This document shows, one piece after another, positions 8,649-19,675 of a stretch of DNA of 64,000 bases. Origin of the DNA: Cycloclasticus sp. (lineage in GTDB: Bacteria; Pseudomonadota; Gammaproteobacteria; Methylococcales; Cycloclasticaceae); contig JBFLJU010000001.1 of the NCBI GenBank assembly GCA_040743155.1, positions 1,488,001 to 1,552,000 of the forward strand, read 5' to 3'. Under the pieces are notes generated by a model that was not told the origin of the DNA, did no database searches, and saw nothing but the letters and a program-made list of their open reading frames with translations. How positions within the stretch are numbered: position 1 is the first letter of the stretch; each line of letters opens with the position of its first letter. A program made the position numbers and the translations under genes.

Positions 8649-9395
8649 TTATGCCTTTTGGCAAATTGAAATAAAGGCTTGCGCATCTAGTGATGCACCG
8701 CCAATCAAACCACCGTCTATATCTTTTTGTACAAATAATGACGACGCATTATCCGCTTTAACACTGCCACCGTATAAAATTCGAAGCTTTTCAGCAGAAT
8801 CTACACTTCTTTCTTTAACTAAGTCTCTGATAAAAGCATGTGCCTTTTGTGCTTCTTCGGGAGACGCGGTTAAGCCTGTCCCGATAGCCCAAACTGGCTC
8901 ATAAGCCAGAACAAGTCGAGCCAGATCTACTTCTTTAGAACTTAATAACGCCCCAATTTGATCCTTAATGACCTTAAATGTATTGCCTGACTTATAGTCA
9001 GCCTCTGTTTCACCGACACAATAAACAGGTACTAAACCAGCTCTCTGAGCCGCCAGCACCTTTTCAACTAATGCGTCATTAGACTCGTTAAAAAGTGTTC
9101 GCCTTTCTGAATGCCCTACTAGCACACATTGACAACCAAGTTCTGCCAGCATCTGCGCAGAAACCTCACCGGTATAAGCCCCTGATTGGTATTCAGAAAC
9201 AGTCTGAGCACCGACCCTTATGGATGTCTTATTAACGATACCATTGGCCAAATCTAAATAAACAAACGGCACACAAACAGCAACTTCGCACGCTATTTTA
9301 TCATCAATAGCACCTTCAATTGCATGTAAAAGATCACTCGTTAATCCGAGCGAGCCATTCATTTTCCAATTTCCAATAACCAGTGACTGGCGCAT
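8649..9395 (-). CDS. tpiA: triosephosphate isomerase
   Basis: The enzyme interconverts dihydroxyacetone phosphate and glyceraldehyde 3-phosphate. The 248-residue TIM barrel shows the substrate-binding Lys11 in GNWKMNG, the catalytic histidine in LVGHSERR, the catalytic glutamate in LAYEPVWAIGTG, and the phosphate-binding loop YGGSVKADN and GGLIGGASL. A GTG four codons upstream (9407) is in frame. ATG 9395 gives the usual MRQ-LVIGNWKMNG start and has GAGAAG just upstream. The gene is in the glmM-tpiA-secG order seen in other gammaproteobacteria. Confidence 0.96.
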   Translation of the reverse strand: MRQSLVIGNWKMNGSLGLTSDLLHAIEGAIDDKIACEVAVCVPFVYLDLANGIVNKTSIRVGAQTVSEYQSGAYTGEVSAQMLAELGCQCVLVGHSERRTLFNESNDALVEKVLAAQRAGLVPVYCVGETEADYKSGNTFKVIKDQIGALLSSKEVDLARLVLAYEPVWAIGTGLTASPEEAQKAHAFIRDLVKERSVDSAEKLRILYGGSVKADNASSLFVQKDIDGGLIGGASLDAQAFISICQKA

Positions 9396-9489
9396 CAAGC
9401 TTCTCACCCTAAAAAACGAGAGAGGTTAGCGAGTATTGAGCAATAAATCAATCTTATTAATGCCTAATAAAGCCTAACAATGAAATTGC

Positions 9490-10830
9490 TTAGGAATCGA
9501 GTAAACGTTCAACCGTTTTACTCAGCTCTAATGCCAACGATTCAACTAAAACTATGTCTTCACCTTCCACCATAACCCTAACGAGTGGTTCTGTACCAGA
9601 CGGCCTTAACAACACTCTGCCAGTACCATTCAAGGTACCTTCAACCAAAGCAACGGCTTTATCAAGTTCATCGCTCATTACAAACTTTTTATCTCCCTTG
9701 AGCCGCACATTGATCATGCATTGAGGATATTTTTGTATGTCGCTTTTTAACTCATTTAATGATTTTGATTCGCGCGCCATTATTTCAAGAACTTGTAAGG
9801 CCGATATAATACCGTCACCCGTAGTTGTTCTATCAGCGCAAATAATATGGCCAGAGCCTTCGCCGCCCAGAATTGATCCTGATTCATTCATTAGCTGAAG
9901 AACGTGCCGGTCACCCACTGGTGATCTCAATAGATCCACACCTAACCTATTCAATGCGTGTTCAACACCTAAATTAGTCATTAATGTGCCGACAACGGAT
10001 GAGCCAAGGCAACCTTGATCTTGCCTAGTTTTAGCCAAGATATACAGTATCTCATCACCATCTAAAACCTCACCTAAATGGTCAACCATAATTAAACGGT
10101 CACCGTCACCATCCAGTGCCACACCAAAGTCTGCTGAATTTGATAACACCGCTTCTATTAACGCATTAGGGCTAGTGGCTCCACAACCGTCATTAATATT
10201 AATGCCATTTGGCTCAGCACCAATTTTAATAACGTCTGCACCCAGTTCGCTAAATACAAACGGGGCAATGTGATAAGTCGAGCCATGAGCACAGTCAACA
10301 ACCATCTTCAACTTGGATAGATCCATCATTGGTGGGATGCTGCTCTTACAAAACTCAATATAGCGACCAGCTGCATCTTCCACTCGACTAGCCTTCCCTA
10401 AGCGTGATGATTCGACTACGACCAGAGGTTCATCCATTTTCTGCTCTATCGCTTGCTCAATATCATCAGCGAGTTTCTTACCCTCACTAGAAAAAAATTT
10501 TATACCATTATCATAATGTGGATTATGGGAGGCACTAATAACAATACCTGCATTAGCACGCAGCGTTCTGGTTAAATAGGCTATCCCAGGTGTTGGCATC
10601 GGCCCTAATAATTGCACATCGGCTCCAGCGGCAACTAAGCCAGCTTCTAACGCAGACTCGAACATATAACCTGATATACGCGTATCTTTACCTATAATTA
10701 TTTTGCAATGACCCCGCTCTTCAAACACCTTGCCTGTTGCCCAGCCAAGTTTCAAAATAAACTCAGGCGTAATCACACCTTCACCGACCAAACCTCGAAT
10801 ACCATCCGTGCCAAAATACTTTCTTGTCAT
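9490..10830 (-). CDS. glmM: phosphoglucosamine mutase
   Basis: GlmM turns glucosamine 6-phosphate into glucosamine 1-phosphate for UDP-GlcNAc, the precursor of peptidoglycan and lipopolysaccharide. The 446-residue protein begins [13 protein letters not shown]. It has the catalytic phosphoserine Ser101 in [12 protein letters not shown], the metal-binding DGDGDRL, the sugar-recognition GGEGSGH and the phosphate-binding [12 protein letters not shown]. The frame extends ten codons upstream to 10860, but that would overlap folP and lacks homology, so ATG 10830 after a GAGAAAA site is chosen. It lies seven bases after folP, so the two are almost certainly in one operon. Confidence 0.96.
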   Translation of the reverse strand: MTRKYFGTDGIRGLVGEGVITPEFILKLGWATGKVFEERGHCKIIIGKDTRISGYMFESALEAGLVAAGADVQLLGPMPTPGIAYLTRTLRANAGIVISASHNPHYDNGIKFFSSEGKKLADDIEQAIEQKMDEPLVVVESSRLGKASRVEDAAGRYIEFCKSSIPPMMDLSKLKMVVDCAHGSTYHIAPFVFSELGADVIKIGAEPNGININDGCGATSPNALIEAVLSNSADFGVALDGDGDRLIMVDHLGEVLDGDEILYILAKTRQDQGCLGSSVVGTLMTNLGVEHALNRLGVDLLRSPVGDRHVLQLMNESGSILGGEGSGHIICADRTTTGDGIISALQVLEIMARESKSLNELKSDIQKYPQCMINVRLKGDKKFVMSDELDKAVALVEGTLNGTGRVLLRPSGTEPLVRVMVEGEDIVLVESLALELSKTVERLLDS

Positions 10831-10837
10831 ATTTTTC

Positions 10838-11695
10838 TCAATCCGCGTTTTGAACGGCATTATATATTTTTAGTGCATCCGAGGTTTCAGCTACATCATG
10901 AACACGCACGATAGAGGCACCTCGCGTCACCGCTAATAATGCAGCCGCCACACTGCCAAACGTTCTTTCTTCAACTTGTTTGTCTAGTATTTCACCGAGC
11001 ATCGATTTTCTTGATAGTCCCGCCAGTATTGGACAATCGTGACGACTAAAAGAGTCTAAGTTCGCCAATAAACTTAAATTGTGCTGTAGCGTTTTGCCGA
11101 AGCCAAACCCCGGGTCTAAGATAATTTTATTTCGTGCAATACCCACATTTTCACAAGCCAATATTTGTTGGCTAAAGAAGTCATTAACTTCTTCAACCAC
11201 ATTTGAATAACTCGGCTTATCTTGCATTGTTTCGGGACGAGCTTGCATGTGCATCAAACACACGGAAACGCCTAAAGTAGCTGCCATTTCAAGAGCACCC
11301 GGCTTTCTTAAGGCATACACATCATTAATCAGATCAGCACCCGCATCTACCGCCGCTTTCATAACATCGGGCTTGCTAGTGTCTATTGAAATAGCGATAT
11401 CTGACTTTAATCGAATACCTTTTATAACCGGAATAACTCTATTTATTTCCTCTTCAATAGAAACCGGCATCGCATTAGGACGCGTAGACTCACCGCCAAT
11501 ATCAATAATTGATGCGCCCAAGTCAGCCATCGCTAACGCCTGTTGAACAGCCGTTTCTACAATGGTGAAACGCCCTCCATCAGAAAAAGAATCTGGGGTA
11601 ACATTAAGAACCCCCATAATGCTGGGGGACTTATTATTTAACAATGGAATCGTATTGGTAGCCTGTACTAAATTAAGGCTGCTCAGCCGGGCCAC
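10838..11695 (-). CDS. folP: dihydropteroate synthase
   Basis: The enzyme condenses dihydropterin pyrophosphate with p-aminobenzoate in folate synthesis and is the target of sulfonamides. Signature motifs are [45 protein letters not shown] and GLSRKSMLG, with the C-terminal RVHDV. No ATG occurs before the core motif, so the best start is GTG 11695. This overlaps the 3' end of ftsH by 23 bases and gives 285 residues, so translational coupling to ftsH is likely. A TTG start about 17 codons later cannot be ruled out. Confidence 0.94.
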   Translation of the reverse strand: MARLSSLNLVQATNTIPLLNNKSPSIMGVLNVTPDSFSDGGRFTIVETAVQQALAMADLGASIIDIGGESTRPNAMPVSIEEEINRVIPVIKGIRLKSDIAISIDTSKPDVMKAAVDAGADLINDVYALRKPGALEMAATLGVSVCLMHMQARPETMQDKPSYSNVVEEVNDFFSQQILACENVGIARNKIILDPGFGFGKTLQHNLSLLANLDSFSRHDCPILAGLSRKSMLGEILDKQVEERTFGSVAAALLAVTRGASIVRVHDVAETSDALKIYNAVQNAD

Positions 11696-13604
11696 CCACA
11701 GTTGGTTTGCTTACTTTATCTTCAACCTCTTCTTCTTTTGATGCCGCCGCATTGCCAGAACCTGATGCATCACCGTCTTCCCAATCTTTAGGTGGACTCA
11801 CGGTAGTACGCGCCATTAATTGATCGAGTTGATCGCTATCCAGTGTTTCGTATTTCATTAAGGCGTCGGTCATCGAGTGCAAAATATCAATATTATCTTT
11901 TAGCAATGCCTCTGCACGAGCATAGTTGCGATCGATAAATACTCGGACTTCTTGATTGATAAGCTCCGCTGTATCATCAGAAATCATTTTAGCTCTGCCG
12001 CCAGAATGACCCATCGCATTTTCATCTTCACCGTAATTTAACGCGCCTAGTTTTTCTGAGAAACCCCATAAAGTCACCATATTACGAGCAATTGCAGAAG
12101 CACGTTCAATATCGTTTGATGCGCCCGTTGTTACCGCCTCTTCACCAAAGATAATTTCTTCTGCCAAACGCCCGCCATACAAACTAGATAACTGACTTTC
12201 TAGTTTCTGCTTGCTAATACTAATAGCGTCACGCTCGGGCAAAAACATAGTCACGCCCAACGCACGGCCACGAGGAATAATAGTCACCTTGTAAACTGGG
12301 TCGTGCTCTGGCACTAAACGACCAACAATCGCATGCCCTGACTCATGATATGCCGTACATCTTTTTTCTTCGTCACTCATGACCATAGAGCGACGTTCAG
12401 CGCCCATTAGGACTTTATCTTTAGCGTTTTCCATGTCGTTCATATCAACGACCTTCTTGTTTGCTCTCGCGGCAAATAAGGCCGCCTCGTTAACAAGGTT
12501 AGCTAAATCAGCGCCTGAAAACCCAGGGGTACCACGCGCAATAACATTAGGACTTACACTGTCACCAGCAGGTACTTTTTTAAGGTGCACTTTTAAGATC
12601 TGCTCACGCCCCCTAATATCAGGCAATGGAACAACCACTTGACGGTCAAAACGACCGGGACGAAGTAAAGCAGGGTCTAATACGTCAGGCCGGTTGGTTG
12701 CCGCAATAACAATAACGCCTTCGTTACCTGAAAAACCATCCATTTCAACTAATAATTGATTGAGTGTTTGCTCTCGTTCATCATTACCACCGCCTATACC
12801 GATACCGCGGGAACGACCTACCGCATCAATTTCATCGATAAAAATAATGCATGGCGCACTTTTCTTCGCTTGTTCAAACATATCGCGAACACGCGAGGCA
12901 CCAACACCGACAAACATTTCTACGAAGTCAGAACCTGAAATACTAAAAAATGGTACTTTTGCTTCACCAGCAATTGCTTTAGCCAGTAAGGTTTTACCCG
13001 TACCCGGTGAACCCGACATTAAAATGCCCCGAGGAATCATACCGCCTAGCTTTTGAAATTTAGCAGGTTCTCTTAGAAAATCCACCACCTCTGCAACTTC
13101 TTCTTTAGCTTCTTGAATACCAGCAACATCATCGAACGTTACTTTGATTTCATCTTCGGTCAGTAGCTTCGCTTTACTTTTGCCAAAAGACATTGCACCA
13201 CGGCCACCAGCACCGCCGCCGCCCTGCATTTGACGCATAAAGAAAATCCAAACACCAATCAATAACAACATTGGGAACCAAGAAATCAAAACTGACATGA
13301 TTACCGACTGCTCTTCAGGTGGCTTTGCAACAACTTCAACACCATTTTTAAGCAGATCATCAACTAAGTGAATATCACCCGGGCTACGTGTTTTGAACCG
13401 TTCACCTGACGCTGTTTGACCGATAATATTAGGCCCATCAATAGAAACCTTACTAACCTGACCAGCATTAACAGAATTAATAAACTGCGAATAACTTAAG
13501 TTATTAGTAGATGACTGTTTAGAACCACCAAAATTATTAAATACCGACATTAATACGAAGGCGATCACCACCCACATAATAATATTCTTAACCATTTCGT
13601 TCAA
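11673..13604 (-). CDS. ftsH: ATP-dependent zinc metalloprotease FtsH
   Basis: FtsH is the membrane-anchored AAA+ protease that degrades misfolded membrane proteins and regulators such as LpxC and sigma-32. The 643-residue protein has two membrane helices (near 8-24 and 102-122) around a small periplasmic domain. The AAA module has Walker A GSPGTGKT at 198-205, Walker B IIFIDEID and an arginine finger in RPGRFDRQV. The zinc site is H420-E-S-G-H424. The C-terminal tail is acidic and low in complexity. Upstream lies a leader of 89 bases to rlmE containing a GTAGCA / TGCTAC inverted repeat. The rlmE-ftsH-folP-glmM order is classical. Confidence 0.97.
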   Translation of the reverse strand: MNEMVKNIIMWVVIAFVLMSVFNNFGGSKQSSTNNLSYSQFINSVNAGQVSKVSIDGPNIIGQTASGERFKTRSPGDIHLVDDLLKNGVEVVAKPPEEQSVIMSVLISWFPMLLLIGVWIFFMRQMQGGGGAGGRGAMSFGKSKAKLLTEDEIKVTFDDVAGIQEAKEEVAEVVDFLREPAKFQKLGGMIPRGILMSGSPGTGKTLLAKAIAGEAKVPFFSISGSDFVEMFVGVGASRVRDMFEQAKKSAPCIIFIDEIDAVGRSRGIGIGGGNDEREQTLNQLLVEMDGFSGNEGVIVIAATNRPDVLDPALLRPGRFDRQVVVPLPDIRGREQILKVHLKKVPAGDSVSPNVIARGTPGFSGADLANLVNEAALFAARANKKVVDMNDMENAKDKVLMGAERRSMVMSDEEKRCTAYHESGHAIVGRLVPEHDPVYKVTIIPRGRALGVTMFLPERDAISISKQKLESQLSSLYGGRLAEEIIFGEEAVTTGASNDIERASAIARNMVTLWGFSEKLGALNYGEDENAMGHSGGRAKMISDDTAELINQEVRVFIDRNYARAEALLKDNIDILHSMTDALMKYETLDSDQLDQLMARTTVSPPKDWEDGDASGSGNAAASKEEEVEDKVSKPTVGGPAEQP

Positions 13605-13693
13605 AGCGATACTCCTCGTTTATTTTATAACAGTAGCAATTATCGGACTGCTACATATAGATTTCGTTCAACTATATGTATGGGGTTAGGTTA

Positions 13694-14320
13694 CTACAAT
13701 TTCAAGCCCTTTGCCAAAAGGTAGACCTCTCGACTGCGTGCCCGCGAGGCCTTTGGTTTGCGAATGGCAACACTCAAGAATATACCCTTGACCTCTTTAA
13801 TATACTGGTCAAAGCCCTCGCCTTGAAAAAGTTTTATTAAAAAGACACCTTTATTGGCTAAACCATTTTTCGCAAAATCCAATGCCAATTCGGCTAAATA
13901 CATCGATTTTGGTTGATCAATAGCCTTGCTACCGCTCATGTTAGGTGCAATATCAGACATCACAACATCAATAGGCTGATTGTTAATTAGGTTTTGCAAC
14001 TCATCGAACACCCCATCATCACTAAAATCACCTTTGATAAAATCTACGCCATTAATTGGCTCAATATCCAATAGGTCTAATGCAATAACACGTCCATTGC
14101 CGGTCACTTTCTTAGTTGCGTATTCAGACCAGCCGCCAGGCGCAGCACCTAGATCGACAACGATTTGGTGCGGACGCAACAGCTTGTCTTTTTTATCGAT
14201 CTCTTCTAGCTTAAAAACCGCACGCGAACGTAAACCCATTTGCTGAGCCTTTTTAACGTATTCATCGTTAAAGTGTTCATCCAGCCATTTTTGCTTATTC
14301 TTATGTTTTGTCATAGTCAT
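13694..14320 (-). CDS. rlmE: 23S rRNA 2'-O-ribose U2552 methyltransferase
   Basis: RlmE (FtsJ) methylates U2552 in the A-site loop of 23S rRNA and is itself often heat-induced. The protein has the N-terminal KQKWLDEHFNDEYVKKAQ, the SAM-binding VDLGAAPGGWSEYA, VMSDIAPNMSGS with a catalytic aspartate, and KLFQGEGFDQY with a catalytic lysine. An in-frame ATG at 14347 would add nine residues without homology. ATG 14320 (208 residues) or the ATG two codons later fits the family better; no clear ribosome site decides. It is divergent from yhbY, with 76 bases between the starts, the usual arrangement. Confidence 0.94.
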   Translation of the reverse strand: MTMTKHKNKQKWLDEHFNDEYVKKAQQMGLRSRAVFKLEEIDKKDKLLRPHQIVVDLGAAPGGWSEYATKKVTGNGRVIALDLLDIEPINGVDFIKGDFSDDGVFDELQNLINNQPIDVVMSDIAPNMSGSKAIDQPKSMYLAELALDFAKNGLANKGVFLIKLFQGEGFDQYIKEVKGIFLSVAIRKPKASRARSREVYLLAKGLKL

Positions 14321-14396
14321 TATTTTAAAGTCAGTCAAGACAACCATTTATGTGTAAAATGCCCGTCCTAACCCAACTCCTATTTAATTAAACATC

Positions 14397-14684
14397 ATGG
14401 CATTATCAAACCAACAGAAAAAGAAATTAAAGGTGCACGCACATAGCTTGAAGCCAGTCGTTCGTGTAGGTCAAGCAGGTTTAACAGATACTGTACTTGA
14501 TGAGATTGAGTCAGCGATAGATCATCATGAACTCATTAAAGTTAAAGTATCCGCTGCTGATCGTGAAGATAAAAAGACTATCATCCAGAAGATTGCCGAG
14601 CAGACTCAATCGGATATTGTCCAAACTATCGGTTTTACGGCCGTTTTTTATAGAGAAAACAACGACAAAAAGAACTATTCGTAA
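14397..14684 (+). CDS. yhbY: YhbY-like CRM-domain RNA-binding protein
   Basis: The 95-residue protein is a single CRM domain (chloroplast RNA splicing and ribosome maturation). The family binds pre-50S ribosomal particles. Diagnostic segments are [20 protein letters not shown], the [18 protein letters not shown] helix and strand, and a final IGFTAVFYR. It faces away from rlmE and converges on greA, with its last ten bases overlapping the greA 3' end. The gene is a standard neighbour of rlmE and greA in gammaproteobacteria, which supports the call. Confidence 0.92.
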   Translation: MALSNQQKKKLKVHAHSLKPVVRVGQAGLTDTVLDEIESAIDHHELIKVKVSAADREDKKTIIQKIAEQTQSDIVQTIGFTAVFYRENNDKKNYS

Positions 14685-15151
14685 CGAACGTCTATAATTT
14701 CGAATTCCGTGATGCCGCCTGGTGCTCTCACCTCGGCAATATCCCCTTCTTCTTTACCAATTAGTGCCTTTGAAAATGGCGATGCATACGAGATTAAATT
14801 GTTTTTGATATCTGCTTCATCTTCACCCACGATGGTATAGGTGATGGCATCTTCTGTTTCGATATTTTCCAGCTCGACGGTACAGCCAAAAACGACTTTA
14901 CCATTAGCATTAACTGTCGATACATCAATAATTTGAGCATTGCCCAACTTGCTTTCAATATCTCTAACGCGCGCCTCTACTAAGCCTTGCTCCTCACGAG
15001 CCGCGTGATATTCTGCATTTTCTTTTAAATCGCCGTGCGCACGTGCATCTGCAATCGCTTCAGTAATTCTTGGACGTTTTACATTCTTCAGCTCATCAAG
15101 TTCATCTTTTAAACTTTGTGCGCCTTTCTTCGTTAATGGTGTCTTACTCAT
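14675..15151 (-). CDS. greA: transcription elongation factor GreA
   Basis: GreA rescues backtracked RNA polymerase by stimulating cleavage of the 3' end of the transcript. The 158-residue protein has the N-terminal coiled-coil with the acidic tip ([20 protein letters not shown], containing the catalytic D and E residues). The C-terminal FKBP-like domain ends in [14 protein letters not shown] and a terminal APGG segment. It is the last gene of the carA-carB-greA run, 16 bases after the carB stop. A plain GAGAGTTACTT leader gives a modest ribosome site. Confidence 0.96.
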   Translation of the reverse strand: MSKTPLTKKGAQSLKDELDELKNVKRPRITEAIADARAHGDLKENAEYHAAREEQGLVEARVRDIESKLGNAQIIDVSTVNANGKVVFGCTVELENIETEDAITYTIVGEDEADIKNNLISYASPFSKALIGKEEGDIAEVRAPGGITEFEIIDVRYE

Positions 15152-15167
15152 AAGTAACTCTCAATTT

Positions 15168-18100
15168 TTACTTCTTAGTGCGTGCCTGTAAAGCGTGTAG
15201 CTCTCTTACTTCTTTTACAGTAATATCAGCTAAGGCATCAATCGTTGCTTTTGCACCGGCTATGGTGGTGCAATAAGTGGCTTTTTTTTGTAAGGATTCT
15301 CGGCGAATTGAAAATGAATCCATTATCGCCTGCTTCCCTTCTGTGGTGTTAACAACTAGCTGAATGCCTTCATTCTTAATAATATCGACGATATGCGGGC
15401 GACCTTCGTTAACCTTATTAACTACTTCACATTCAATACCCGCGGCTTTTAATGCCTCAGCGGTACCTCTCGTTGCTAAAATTTGCTTGCCACGAAACTC
15501 CAGTGTTTTCGCCAACTCAAGCATTTTCACTTTATCGGCTTCTCTAACACTAAATAACACTTTATCTTCGTTTGATAACTCAATGCCCGCAGCACGTTGT
15601 GATTTACCAAACGCTTCGCCAAATGTTTCGCCAACGCCCATCACTTCACCAGTTGACTTCATCTCTGGACCTAATAAAGGATCAACATTTGGGAATTTAA
15701 CGAACGGGAATACAGATTCTTTAACAGAGAAATAATCTGGAATAATTTCTTTTGTTGTACCTTGTTCTGCCAACGATTGACCCGCCATGCAGCGTGCGGC
15801 AATTTTTGCTAATGGATAGCCCGTTACTTTAGAGACAAACGGTACCGAACGTGAAGCGCGCGGATTAACTTCCAATATGTATATATCGTCGCCTTTAATG
15901 GCAAATTGAATATTCATTAAGCCAAGCACCCCAAGTTCACGCGCCAAATCTTTAGCTTGAACGCGCATTCTATCCTGCACATCTTGGCTCAAATCAAAGG
16001 GTGGTAATGAACACGCAGAATCGCCTGAGTGCACACCCGCTTGTTCGATATGTTCCATAATGCCGCCAATCAACAGCTCTTCACCGTCAAAAATAGCGTC
16101 AACATCCACTTCTACCGCATCATCTAAGAAACGGTCCAGTAACACAGGTGAGTCATTCGACACGCTTACTGCTTCGCGCATATAAGTACGCAATTCAGTT
16201 TCGTTGTACACAATTTCCATTGCACGACCACCTAATACATAAGACGGCCTAACAACCAACGGATAACCAATTTCTTCAGCCAATAAAACAGCTTGCTCAG
16301 GTTCACGCGCCGTTCTGTTTGGTGGTTGGAGTAAACCTAATTTCTCAACTAATTGTTGGAAGCGTTCACGGTCTTCTGCCAAATCAATCGCTTCAGGTGA
16401 TGTACCAATGATCGGTACGCCAGCCGCCTCAAGGTCTTCGGCCAATTTAAGTGGTGTTTGCCCACCGTATTGAACTATCACGCCTTTTGGCTTTTCAATA
16501 TGAACAACTTCCAGCACGTCTTCTAATGTCAACGGCTCAAAATATAGCCGGTCGGATGTATCAAAATCGGTAGAAACGGTCTCAGGGTTACAGTTGACCA
16601 TAATGGTCTCGTAACCGTCTTCACGCATTGCTAAAGCAGCGTGCACACAACAATAATCAAACTCAATACCTTGCCCAATTCTGTTGGGTCCGCCACCTAA
16701 CACCATGATTTTTTCACGCTGGCTTGGTTGCGATTCGCACTCTTCTTCATACGTTGAATACATATACGCAGTAGATGATGCAAATTCACCCGCGCAAGAA
16801 TCAATGCGTTTATAAACTGGGCGAATACCCATTGCATGACGAGCTTGCCTAACCGCGCTTTCATCAATCTCTAGCAGCGCTGCAAGACGAGCATCGGAAA
16901 AGCCTTTACGCTTAAGCCCGAACATGGTTTTTTTATCAATAGAGCTTAATGCCTTACCTGATAAGGCCGCTTCATCATTCAGTAAATCTTCAATTTGAAC
17001 CAAGAACCAACGGTCAATTTTGGTTTGTTCAAAAATGCTTTCTAGGCCAAACCCTTTTCTAAACGCATCCGCCAAATACCAAATACGGTCCGCGCCTGGT
17101 TGTTGGATCTCGTGGCGCAATACTGCATCTACATTTTCTTCGTTTAAATCGACGATGGGGTCTAACCCATTCATACCCGTTTCAAGCCCACGTAATGCTT
17201 TTTGCAACGACTCCTGAAACGTTCGCCCTACCGCCATTACTTCACCTACAGACTTCATTTGTGTCGTTAAACGGTCATCGGCTGTCGGAAACTTTTCAAA
17301 CGTGAAACGCGGCACTTTTGTTACCACGTAATCAATAGACGGTTCAAACGATGCTGGCGTAGCACCGCCTGTAATTTCGTTGCTTAGCTCATCTAGCGTG
17401 TATCCAATCGCTAATTTTGCCGCCACCTTTGCAATTGGGAAGCCCGTTGCTTTTGACGCTAACGCAGATGAGCGCGACACACGCGGGTTCATCTCAATGA
17501 CAATCATCGCGCCATTTTCTGGATTAATGGCAAATTGAACATTTGAACCACCCGTATCAACGCCAATTTCACGCAATACATCAATCGAGGCATTTCTAAG
17601 AATTTGATATTCTTTATCAGTCAAGGTTTGAGCTGGTGCTACGGTTATCGAATCACCTGTATGCACACCCATTGGGTCAAAATTTTCAATGGAGCAAATA
17701 ATAATACAATTGTCTTTGTGGTCGCGAACTACTTCCATTTCGTATTCTTTCCAACCGAGCACAGATTCTTCAATCAGCAATTCATTCGTCGGTGAAAGGT
17801 CTAAGCCACGTTCACAGATTTCTATAAATTCTTCACGGTTATACGAGATACCACCGCCGCTACCACCCATGGTGAACGATGGACGAATAATGGTTGGGAA
17901 GCCAATATCATCAAGCGCAGTAAACGCTTCTTCCATATTATGGGCAACAAACGAACGAGGAGTTGATAGGCCAATTTTGGTCATCGCTTCTTTAAATAAA
18001 GCACGGTCTTCGGCTTTATCAATCGCCTCTTTAGAGGCGCCAATCATTTCAACGTTGTGCTTGGCTAACACACCGTGACGATCCAAATCTAAGGCGCAAT

Positions 18101-18389
18101 TAAGCGCAGTCTGACCACCCATCGTCGGCAACAAAACATCTGGTTTTTCTTTCTCAATGATTTTTTCAACCGTTTGCCAATCAACCGGCTCAATATAAAT
18201 TGCATCGGCTGTTTCTGGGTCCGTCATAATGGTTGCCGGATTGGAATTAACCAAAATAACGCGATAACCCTCTTCTCTTAGCGCCTTACACGCTTGTGTT
18301 CCTGAATAATCAAACTCACAAGCCTGTCCAATAACAATTGGTCCAGCACCTAGGAGTAAAACTGATTTTATGTCGGTTCTTTTTGGCAT
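15168..18389 (-). CDS. carB: carbamoyl-phosphate synthase large chain
   Basis: CarB makes carbamoyl phosphate from bicarbonate, ATP and glutamine-derived ammonia for pyrimidine and arginine synthesis. The protein is full length at 1073 residues. Two homologous ATP-grasp halves each start with a glycine-rich nucleotide motif ([20 protein letters not shown] and [18 protein letters not shown]). Each has an [13 protein letters not shown]- or [13 protein letters not shown]-type metal site. The C-terminal methylglyoxal synthase-like allosteric domain is present, where UMP and ornithine act in the E. coli enzyme. It begins nine bases after the carA stop. Confidence 0.98.
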   Translation of the reverse strand: MPKRTDIKSVLLLGAGPIVIGQACEFDYSGTQACKALREEGYRVILVNSNPATIMTDPETADAIYIEPVDWQTVEKIIEKEKPDVLLPTMGGQTALNCALDLDRHGVLAKHNVEMIGASKEAIDKAEDRALFKEAMTKIGLSTPRSFVAHNMEEAFTALDDIGFPTIIRPSFTMGGSGGGISYNREEFIEICERGLDLSPTNELLIEESVLGWKEYEMEVVRDHKDNCIIICSIENFDPMGVHTGDSITVAPAQTLTDKEYQILRNASIDVLREIGVDTGGSNVQFAINPENGAMIVIEMNPRVSRSSALASKATGFPIAKVAAKLAIGYTLDELSNEITGGATPASFEPSIDYVVTKVPRFTFEKFPTADDRLTTQMKSVGEVMAVGRTFQESLQKALRGLETGMNGLDPIVDLNEENVDAVLRHEIQQPGADRIWYLADAFRKGFGLESIFEQTKIDRWFLVQIEDLLNDEAALSGKALSSIDKKTMFGLKRKGFSDARLAALLEIDESAVRQARHAMGIRPVYKRIDSCAGEFASSTAYMYSTYEEECESQPSQREKIMVLGGGPNRIGQGIEFDYCCVHAALAMREDGYETIMVNCNPETVSTDFDTSDRLYFEPLTLEDVLEVVHIEKPKGVIVQYGGQTPLKLAEDLEAAGVPIIGTSPEAIDLAEDRERFQQLVEKLGLLQPPNRTAREPEQAVLLAEEIGYPLVVRPSYVLGGRAMEIVYNETELRTYMREAVSVSNDSPVLLDRFLDDAVEVDVDAIFDGEELLIGGIMEHIEQAGVHSGDSACSLPPFDLSQDVQDRMRVQAKDLARELGVLGLMNIQFAIKGDDIYILEVNPRASRSVPFVSKVTGYPLAKIAARCMAGQSLAEQGTTKEIIPDYFSVKESVFPFVKFPNVDPLLGPEMKSTGEVMGVGETFGEAFGKSQRAAGIELSNEDKVLFSVREADKVKMLELAKTLEFRGKQILATRGTAEALKAAGIECEVVNKVNEGRPHIVDIIKNEGIQLVVNTTEGKQAIMDSFSIRRESLQKKATYCTTIAGAKATIDALADITVKEVRELHALQARTKK

Positions 18390-18398
18390 AATTCTCTT

Positions 18399-19535
18399 TT
18401 ATGAATTCTTGTGCGACTGCATCATCGCTGTAAATCGTTCAAACAAATACACAATGTCTTGCGGCCCTGGGCTGGCTTCAGGGTGGCCTTGAAATCCAAA
18501 CGCTGGACAATCGGTACGTTCAATACCTTGTAAGCTTTTATCGAATAACGACAGGTGTGTTGCTGTTAAATTATCGGGCAATGAATCTGCATCCACTGCA
18601 AAACCGTGGTTCTGACTGGTGATCATTACGCGCTGTGTCGCCAAATCTTGTACTGGGTGGTTGGCACCGTGGTGACCAAACTTCATTTTGACGGTAGATG
18701 CGCCACTGGCTAAGGCTAATAATTGATGCCCCAAGCAAATCCCAAAGGTCGGTACTTTTTTCTCGAGAATAGTTTTAATCGCATCAATGGCATAATCGCA
18801 AGGTTCTGGATCACCTGGGCCATTGGATAAAAACACGCCGTCAGGAGACATCGCCAACACTTCAGATGCCGGTGTTTTTGCAGGCACCACATGTACTTCA
18901 CAGCCTGATTCGACTAATAAGCGCAAAATATTACGTTTAACGCCAAAATCGTAAGCCACTACTTTAAAACTGGGCTTCTTCGTTTGCACACTTTCTTTAG
19001 GATCAAGTTGCCACACTGAATCTGTCCAGTCGTACGCAACATCAGAGCTAACAAGTTGAGCGAGATCCAAGCCTTTTAATGAAGCTGCCTCTTTAGCAGA
19101 TTCTAAGGCCAAGGCTTCATCAACCTCTGGGCCCGCAATAATACAGCCGCGTTGCGCACCTTTCTCACGTAAGATTCTAGTCAGTTTGCGCGTATCAATA
19201 TCTGCAATTGCAACAATATTGTGGCGAATCAAATAGTCAGATAACGACTCTTCTGAACGCCAATTGCTATGCACTAGCGGCAAGTCCCTAATAACTAGAC
19301 CACGCGCATGCACCGCTGTTGACTCTTCATCTTCAGCAGTAACGCCCACATTACCGATGTGCGGGTAAGTTAGCGTCACTATTTGATGTGAATATGACGG
19401 ATCTGTGAGTATTTCTTGATAACCCGTCATCGACGTATTGAAAACGACTTCGCCTGTCGTAAGACCTTGAACGCCAATTGATTGGCCGTGAAAAACACTA
19501 CCGTCTTCGAGAACCAGTATTGCTATGTCAGACAA
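18399..19535 (-). CDS. carA: carbamoyl-phosphate synthase small chain (glutamine amidotransferase)
   Basis: CarA releases ammonia from glutamine and feeds it to CarB. The 378-residue protein has an N-terminal CarA-specific domain ([35 protein letters not shown]). A class I glutamine amidotransferase domain follows, with the nucleophilic cysteine in [13 protein letters not shown] and the catalytic His/Glu in [12 protein letters not shown]. Both active-site parts are intact. Only nine bases separate it from carB. Upstream is a hairpin region that separates it from the flavoprotein gene; no obvious arginine or pyrimidine operator was recognised. Confidence 0.97.
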   Translation of the reverse strand: MSDIAILVLEDGSVFHGQSIGVQGLTTGEVVFNTSMTGYQEILTDPSYSHQIVTLTYPHIGNVGVTAEDEESTAVHARGLVIRDLPLVHSNWRSEESLSDYLIRHNIVAIADIDTRKLTRILREKGAQRGCIIAGPEVDEALALESAKEAASLKGLDLAQLVSSDVAYDWTDSVWQLDPKESVQTKKPSFKVVAYDFGVKRNILRLLVESGCEVHVVPAKTPASEVLAMSPDGVFLSNGPGDPEPCDYAIDAIKTILEKKVPTFGICLGHQLLALASGASTVKMKFGHHGANHPVQDLATQRVMITSQNHGFAVDADSLPDNLTATHLSLFDKSLQGIERTDCPAFGFQGHPEASPGPQDIVYLFERFTAMMQSHKNS

Positions 19536-19557
19536 ATTACACCACCTTTAGATATGC

Positions 19558-19595
19558 AAAACGGGAAGCGCCTTTTTCTGGCGCTACCCGTTTTG
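19558..19595 (-). terminator. hairpin between FAD oxidoreductase and carA
   Basis: A long imperfect inverted repeat (AAAACGGG..GCGCC / GGCGC..CCCGTTTT) lies 80 bases after the oxidoreductase stop and 22 bases before the carA start on the minus strand. The four-T tail on the minus strand is short, so termination may be partial. It may also be part of the carA leader. Confidence 0.55.
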
Positions 19596-19675
19596 ATTGT
19601 TAATATGTATGACCGCGAATTTTACTGGATTTAGTACCTTATTGTCCATTACAACACGAGCATATTTTTACTGCA